A stretch of DNA of 63,378 nucleotides from Clostridia bacterium. GTDB lineage: Bacteria > Bacillota > Clostridia > Oscillospirales > Acutalibacteraceae. Made by a program: the position numbers and the translations under genes. The stretch's first letter is position 1; every line of letters starts with the position of its first letter. The notes below the pieces were generated by a model, which was not told where the DNA came from, made no database searches, and saw only the letters and a list, made by a program, of their open reading frames with translations. The stretch lies in assembly GCA_017452785.1 (NCBI GenBank), contig JAFTLT010000047.1:1-63378 (forward strand), in the 5' to 3' direction. Of the stretch, positions 59,131 through 63,378 are shown one piece after another.

Positions 59131-61632
59131 TTGTTAGAGGCTAATTTCAGTCAGGGCAGCAGAGAGGTTTCTCTTTTTGGTCTGACACAGTGGGACAAGG
59201 GTCAGCAGTTATCGGTTATTTTTGATAATATGCCCGAAAACTTTCAGGTGCATTTTTCCGTCAGGGGCAGCAGTGAAGCTGTTGTGGTTGATGCCGAAAA
59301 TAAAAACGGCAATGCAGTTGTTGATATCCCTGACGAAATGCTTATCAGTGAAGGTGATATTATTGCTTGGATTTATCTCACAGGAGAAAGCTATGGTGAA
59401 ACTGTGGGAAAAATAACAATGTATGTGCGTCCGAGAGCAAGACCTAAAGGATATATTGAGGAGCTTGTGCCTTCACAGCAGCAGTTAGTTGAAAAAATGA
59501 TAGAGGACATGAAAAGCAAGCTGGACTATATTGCAGAAAACGGTGTTGACTCAGAGTATGTTCCCGAATATGTAAAAAAGCAGAGTCTCAAGACAGCCAA
59601 AAAGATTTTGCAGTGTCAGAACGAAAACACGGTCAGCTTTTTTGCTGCAAGTGATTTTCATTTTGATAAAGAGGACTACTACACAAAAAAGGCTGTTGAG
59701 CATATGTCACAGGCTATGAAAATAATAGGCTCAGCATGTAAGATTGATTTTTCTGTTTGTCTTGGCGGATATATTGCCGACAGAAGTGACAAATCAATAA
59801 GCGATGCTTTGGATGAGTTTATCAGCGTCAATAAGGCGCTCAAAGAGGGGAGTGGAGATATTCCAACCATTCGTGCTGTCGGCAGCGATGATCTGCTGTC
59901 AAAGGCCTTTTATCGCAATGCTGACTATTTTGATTGCAGTGAGCTTTTTAACTTAATCGGCAGATGGTCAGAGGGTGCAGTTCATAACAGTGCCGACCCT
60001 CTCGGCGGTTACTTCTATATGGATTTTGATAAGGCAAAGCTCAGAGCAATCTGCCTTAACACAAGTGACTTTAAGCTCAGTGAAGCTGTCAAGCCCGAAA
60101 CAGATAAGGCAAAGATGAGCAGTGATCAGCTGACATGGCTCTGTTCTGCACTTAATCTCAGCGGTAAAGAAGACTATGAAAACTGGGCAACGCTTATTGT
60201 TTCACACTATCCTGTTAATTTCTACAGCAATTTTTACGACTTATCCACTGTTATTAAAGGGTATATCTCAGGTGAGAGTTCGTCTTTTCTTGACAGTCAG
60301 GGCAATGAAATCAGCTATGATTTTACAGGTGGCAAAAATTCAACCCCCATTCTTGCTCTTTTTAACGGTGCACTGCATAACCTTAAGGTCAACACTCTCA
60401 GCGGTACATCTGTTCCGCTGATAAGTGTGCCAAATGCCTGCTTTGGTGACAACAACTATTTTTCAGATGAAAGCTACTCTGCCGAGGAAACTCTTCTTTT
60501 TGCCGAAGATGCAACATGGGATAAGACAGTCTCAAGTGAAACAGACACAGCTTTTTGCGTTGTTACACTTGACAAGGCAGAGGGCAAACTGTTTATTCAC
60601 TGCTACGGAGCAGGTTATGACAGAGAAATCAGCTTCGACGCTGTCAGTGAAGCTCCTGATGTGCCGAATATCGGCGGTGGAGATGACGATGATGACACAA
60701 CAACTGACAGCGGCAATGACAGCGGCGGCAGCTCAGACGGAACATATGTCAACCTTGTGCCGACATCCACAGATGAATCAGGTGATGTCTATAACCGTAC
60801 AGGATATATGGACAGTCAACGTATTGACCAATCAGGTGAGCAATCCTCTTATGACGGGTACACAGTAACCGGCTTTATCGAAGCGGTAAACGGTGATACG
60901 GTACGCATAAGGGGCGGCAACTGGTCAACTGCCGAAGGCAACACCATTCTCGCGTACGACGACATTAACTGCCTTATATGGTCAGCGCAGCTCAGTGGCA
61001 GTGCAGACGCTGCATCAGGTTTATCCTATAGCGGTGACATAGCTGTCTTTGAGAGTCTTAAAGTAACATCGGGCAACCTCAGTGATATGGCATATGTACG
61101 AATTTCCTGCAGCGGTGACGGCGAGGCACTTATTGTAACAGTCAACGAAGAAATAAGCGGTTCAAGCGGCAGTGCAGATGTTACCCCACCTGTTGTGGAG
61201 TATGTAAACATTATTACTTATGCAACCGATGATTATGGTGAAGTCTATAATAAGGGTACAGGCTATATGGACGGTTACAAGCTTTCATCAGACGGATATG
61301 TTAATGAATCTGAGCCTGACAGCAGCTTTACTCACACAGGCTTTATTTATGCCGAAAAGGGTGCAGTTATCAGGCTGAAGGGATATAACTTCACTTCTGA
61401 CGAAGGTAACTATCTCATTATTTATGACAGTGATTATCTGCAGCTTCACACAATTGAAATAAGCGGTGAAACAAATGACGCAGCTAACGGCATCAGCTTC
61501 AGTGGGGGAGTAATGACCTTAGACTCATCAAAGGTAACTGCAGCTGATTTGCCCGACAGCTTCTTTATAAGAATTTCATGCAAGACCTCAGGTGCAAATC
61601 TCATTGCGACTTACAACGCTGAGTTATCATAA
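59131..61632 (+). CDS. Orphan phage-tail-like protein with degenerate phosphoesterase core and two C-terminal repeats
   Basis: 833 residues, no signal peptide. Residues about 1-110 resemble a phage baseplate/BppU-type N-terminus (LFGLTQWDKGQQLSVIF, ITMYVRPRARPKGYIEE), followed by a short helix. Residues about 165-500 have a calcineurin-like fold: SDFHFD and VSHYPVN are kept, but GD is replaced by LGGYIAD, GNHD by GSDD and GHxH by NGALHN, so catalysis looks lost. An Asp/Ser/Gly linker leads to two related ~135-residue domains (YVNLVPTSTDESGDVYNRTGYMD and YVNIITYATDDYGEVYNKGTGYMD), probably carbohydrate- or receptor-binding. TTG at 59131 is chosen because AAGGAG lies 8 bases before it and overlaps the upstream GTG. 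No other phage genes are next to it. Confidence 0.6.
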   Translation: MLEANFSQGSREVSLFGLTQWDKGQQLSVIFDNMPENFQVHFSVRGSSEAVVVDAENKNGNAVVDIPDEMLISEGDIIAWIYLTGESYGETVGKITMYVRPRARPKGYIEELVPSQQQLVEKMIEDMKSKLDYIAENGVDSEYVPEYVKKQSLKTAKKILQCQNENTVSFFAASDFHFDKEDYYTKKAVEHMSQAMKIIGSACKIDFSVCLGGYIADRSDKSISDALDEFISVNKALKEGSGDIPTIRAVGSDDLLSKAFYRNADYFDCSELFNLIGRWSEGAVHNSADPLGGYFYMDFDKAKLRAICLNTSDFKLSEAVKPETDKAKMSSDQLTWLCSALNLSGKEDYENWATLIVSHYPVNFYSNFYDLSTVIKGYISGESSSFLDSQGNEISYDFTGGKNSTPILALFNGALHNLKVNTLSGTSVPLISVPNACFGDNNYFSDESYSAEETLLFAEDATWDKTVSSETDTAFCVVTLDKAEGKLFIHCYGAGYDREISFDAVSEAPDVPNIGGGDDDDDTTTDSGNDSGGSSDGTYVNLVPTSTDESGDVYNRTGYMDSQRIDQSGEQSSYDGYTVTGFIEAVNGDTVRIRGGNWSTAEGNTILAYDDINCLIWSAQLSGSADAASGLSYSGDIAVFESLKVTSGNLSDMAYVRISCSGDGEALIVTVNEEISGSSGSADVTPPVVEYVNIITYATDDYGEVYNKGTGYMDGYKLSSDGYVNESEPDSSFTHTGFIYAEKGAVIRLKGYNFTSDEGNYLIIYDSDYLQLHTIEISGETNDAANGISFSGGVMTLDSSKVTAADLPDSFFIRISCKTSGANLIATYNAELS

Positions 61633-61638
61633 CAGATT

Positions 61639-61663
61639 AAGACGGTTCATTACGAGCCGTCTT
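61639..61663 (+). terminator. Terminator of the phage-tail-like gene
   Basis: AAGACGGTTC pairs with GAGCCGTCTT (10 pairs, one G-U, loop ATTAC), then TTTATGG. Confidence 0.8.
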
Positions 61664-61742
61664 TTTATGGTTATTCTCTTTTGACTATATTCATATAAAA
61701 AAACTTATAATAAAATAGTTTTCACTTTTTTATGAAAAACAC

Positions 61743-61771
61743 TTGACAAATATAGTCTGTTTTGATATACT
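61743..61771 (+). promoter_or_regulatory. Sigma-A promoter of the tRNA pair
   Basis: TTGACA, 17 bases, TATACT; 22 bases before the first tRNA. Confidence 0.85.
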
Positions 61772-61792
61772 ACCAAAGTCAGCTGACGACAT

Positions 61793-61869
61793 GGGCCATT
61801 AGCTCAGTTGGTTAGAGCAACCGGCTCATAACCGGTCGGTCCGGGGTTCGAGTCCCTGATGGCCCACCA
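61793..61869 (+). tRNA. tRNA with CAT anticodon (Ile2 or elongator Met)
   Basis: A full cloverleaf with GGGCCAT/ATGGCCC acceptor, anticodon arm ACCGG-CTCATAA-CCGGT and encoded CCA. The CTCATAA loop is the type seen in tRNA-Ile2, whose C34 becomes lysidine, but elongator Met cannot be excluded. The 1-72 pair is G-C, which argues against initiator tRNA. Confidence 0.93.
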
Positions 61870-61883
61870 TGTTAATTTAATAT

Positions 61884-61959
61884 AGGGGTATAGCTCAGTT
61901 GGTAGAGCAGCGGTCTCCAAAACCGCGTGCCGAGGGTTCGAGCCCTTCTGCCCCTGCCA
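61884..61959 (+). tRNA. tRNA-Trp (anticodon CCA)
   Basis: Acceptor AGGGGTA/TGCCCCT, anticodon arm GCGGT-CTCCAAA-ACCGC giving CCA, T-loop GTTCGAG and encoded CCA end. It lies 14 bases after the CAT tRNA in the same transcript. An integrase gene begins to its right, so its 3' end is a candidate attachment site. Confidence 0.95.
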
Positions 61960-61965
61960 AAGAAA

Positions 61966-62002
61966 AGTCCGAAAAACCTTGATTTTACAAGGGTTTCGGG
62001 CT
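61966..62002 (+). terminator. Terminator of the tRNA pair
   Basis: AGTCCGAAA...CCTTG pairs with CAAGG...TTTCGGGCT around ATTTTA with a small internal loop, followed by seven T. Confidence 0.85.
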
Positions 62003-62072
62003 TTTTTTATACCTAAAATAAATTTTGCTAAAATCTCAATTTACCGTAAAATATCGTTAATTTTCGAGTGCT

Positions 62073-62095
62073 ATATGTCCCCCGATATGTCCCCC
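62073..62095. repeat. Tandem direct repeat near the integrase
   Basis: ATATGTCCCCC occurs twice, at 62073-62083 and 62085-62095, separated by one G. It lies between the tRNA-Trp and the integrase gene, where arm-type or core recombination sites are expected. The rest of 61960-62282 shows no gene. Confidence 0.6.
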
Positions 62096-62241
62096 GCAGA
62101 AGACCGCAAGCCCTTTTGTTATAAGGAGTTTTGAGCTTTTGGTTAATTGAAAATATAGCGTTTTTTAGGGTGTTTTTTACCGCGTGCCGTAATTATGATT
62201 TTTTTAATGCTTGTTTTATGGAAAATTATAACGTAAAAAAA

Positions 62242-62277
62242 TAAGAGCAGAATGGCAATGAAATCATTCTGCTCTTA
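62242..62277 (-). terminator. Terminator of the integrase gene
   Basis: TAAGAGCAGAATG pairs perfectly with CATTCTGCTCTTA around a 10-base loop; the minus side runs into seven T. It lies 5 bases after the integrase stop. Confidence 0.88.
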
Positions 62278-62282
62278 ATCTT

Positions 62283-63378
62283 TTATGAAACTAATGTTTC
62301 CTTAATAAATCTATCTTGCAGCATAGCGGCGTTGGTTTTGGTAGCATCATCAACATGAGTGTAAATATTTGCTGTAACACCATACTCACTGTGTCCCATA
62401 AGCTCCTGTGCTGTTTTTATATCTACACCTGACCATTGAAGCATAGAACAGTAGGTGTGACGGAGCTGATGTGCGGTAAATTCTTCAAAGCACTCATCCT
62501 CAAAGCAGAGGCTGTTCTCATCTGTACCGTCAGCCACCCTTAATGCTTCCATATAGCTCTCAAAAAGGCGTTTCCACGCTGTTTCAGTCATTCTTCCTCC
62601 GTAAACCTTCTGAACTACATAGGAACCTTTAGAATGCTTTTTAGCCTCAAGAAGCAAATCGCAAAGGAAATCATTCATAGGTATTTTTCTCATACCGGCT
62701 TTGGTTTTAGTTTCTTTCAATTCGCACTGTTTGAAATCATAGGATTTATTAACATTGATGATTTTGTTCTTAAAGTCAATATCAAACCAAGTCAGAGCCG
62801 TAAGTTCTCCTCGTCTGAGACCTGCAAGTAGCATTATACAAGCAGGAAGCTTTGCTCTGTGTTCAGTGGTGAGAATCAACTGAATTGTATGCTTATTTAT
62901 AGCGGTACGGGTTTTGGTGACTGAATTTTTAGGAATTTTCAAATCATCACAGGGATTACAGAAATTATAAGATCTCTCTTTTCTTGCAAATTCAAAGACA
63001 TTAGCAAGAGCTCTGATATATCTTTGAATAGTTTTCTTCGCCGTAGTTTTGCCGGTTGACGGATTCTTCTTGTATAATTCGTTTATGGCGGGCTGAATGT
63101 GAGAAGGAAGAATATCATTGAGCTTTGTTTTTGCAAGAAGTCCGCCTTTATAATCTATAAAGTATTGCAATCTCGCTCTCAGAGTTTTATATTCTGACTC
63201 TTTGATATTATCACACATAACCTCACTTTCTATTGTTTCAAGATAATGATTAACCCATTTTATAAGGGTATCATTGTTTTTAAGAATGTTCAGACCGCTG
63301 TCTATAGCGTTCTTATATTCTCTTACCTTCTTTTCAAGCTCTTTTTCTGTCTGAGCTTTTAATTTTTTGTACTTTGGC
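62283..63378 (-). CDS. Tyrosine-type site-specific integrase (5' end outside window)
   Basis: At least 365 residues; the frame stays open to the right edge, with KLKAQTEKELEKKV and TLIKWVNHYLETIE before the ATG at 63218. The N-terminal SAM-like core-binding domain covers about the first 150 residues seen. The catalytic domain has the first Arg in LAGLRRGELTAL, His-x-x-Arg in HQLRHTYCSML, the His in LMGHSEYGVT and the nucleophile Tyr in NIYTHVD. It would integrate and excise a phage or conjugative element at a nearby tRNA. It points toward tRNA-Trp, so the element extends rightwards beyond the window. Confidence 0.93.
   Translation of the reverse strand, partial: PKYKKLKAQTEKELEKKVREYKNAIDSGLNILKNNDTLIKWVNHYLETIESEVMCDNIKESEYKTLRARLQYFIDYKGGLLAKTKLNDILPSHIQPAINELYKKNPSTGKTTAKKTIQRYIRALANVFEFARKERSYNFCNPCDDLKIPKNSVTKTRTAINKHTIQLILTTEHRAKLPACIMLLAGLRRGELTALTWFDIDFKNKIINVNKSYDFKQCELKETKTKAGMRKIPMNDFLCDLLLEAKKHSKGSYVVQKVYGGRMTETAWKRLFESYMEALRVADGTDENSLCFEDECFEEFTAHQLRHTYCSMLQWSGVDIKTAQELMGHSEYGVTANIYTHVDDATKTNAAMLQDRFIKETLVS

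Noticed and set aside
61793-61869. Initiator tRNA-fMet
   Set aside because: The first base pair is G-C and the anticodon stem lacks the three consecutive G-C pairs in initiator arrangement; the loop is CTCATAA.
59131-63378. One continuous prophage covering the tail-like gene and integrase
   Set aside because: The intervening tRNA pair has its own promoter and terminator, and no other phage genes are seen; the element marked by the integrase extends to the right.

Overview
The window looks like a chromosomal segment of a low-GC, spore-forming, fermentative member of the Clostridia, most likely a gut Oscillospirales/Ruminococcaceae-type bacterium. The support is sporulation genes (ylbJ, yqfC, yqfD), a valine T-box and a manganese riboswitch of Firmicutes type, Rex next to adhE, BspA-type and C-terminally anchored surface proteins, and sigma-A promoters with 17-base spacers. 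No rRNA is present, so the genus is inference.

Layout. 1-2,700: partial bifunctional adhE and the redox regulator rex, with a Rex operator. 2,750-5,200: a LysR regulator and two decayed genes, a sigma-factor remnant and a frameshifted alpha/beta hydrolase. 5,290-10,230: an M48 membrane protease, tRNA-Pro, a small membrane protein, an exported PI-PLC-like protein and a NifX-like protein. 10,230-11,390: a gene-free, hairpin-rich stretch between two identical 40-bp terminator-like repeats. 11,390-17,400: mntP under a Mn2+ riboswitch, then an exported PHP-domain protein and a very large exported transglutaminase/leucine-rich-repeat protein. 17,400-24,900: housekeeping and sporulation block (ylbJ, yqfC-yqfD-phoH-ybeY-dgkA-tcdA, hemolysin III, an XRE regulator, rnhA). 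25,000-28,650: upp and T-box-controlled valS. 28,800-31,400: an exported propeller-like protein and AT-rich small membrane proteins of unknown function. 31,490-39,700: carbohydrate and phosphoesterase genes (a GH63-like glycosidase with a C-terminally anchored phosphoesterase, a GH27 alpha-galactosidase with an inserted domain, a second phosphoesterase). 39,800-43,460: a DUF3343/cysteine-desulfurase pair and the c-di-AMP genes cdaA-cdaR. 43,800-45,700: a DUF4474 protein and an acidic surface protein. 46,380-52,860: a cell-surface glycan block (licD, UDP-L-FucNAc genes capE-capF-capG, a membrane acyltransferase, an LCP ligase). 52,980-58,930: DUF2804, a PanE-like reductase, a two-component system and an iron alcohol dehydrogenase. 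59,130-61,630: an orphan phage-tail-like protein with a degraded phosphoesterase core. 61,740-63,378: tRNA-CAT, tRNA-Trp and the end of a tyrosine integrase that marks an integrated element continuing past the right edge.

How it fits together. AdhE/Rex and the second alcohol dehydrogenase point to ethanol-forming fermentation under NADH control. The capE-F-G set makes an activated amino sugar, LicD and the acyltransferase could decorate a surface polymer, and the LCP protein could attach it to peptidoglycan. Sporulation and c-di-AMP genes are ordinary for the clade.

The strongest unexplained signals are outside the genes: a family of gene-end repeats (AATTATGAATT or TGCAGAATTG followed by a GGTCGCA-like core), a perfect three-hairpin cloverleaf at 43,608-43,685, a possibly structured RNA around 10,430-10,790, and the orphan phage-tail-like protein. 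All family names come from reading the sequence without database searches.
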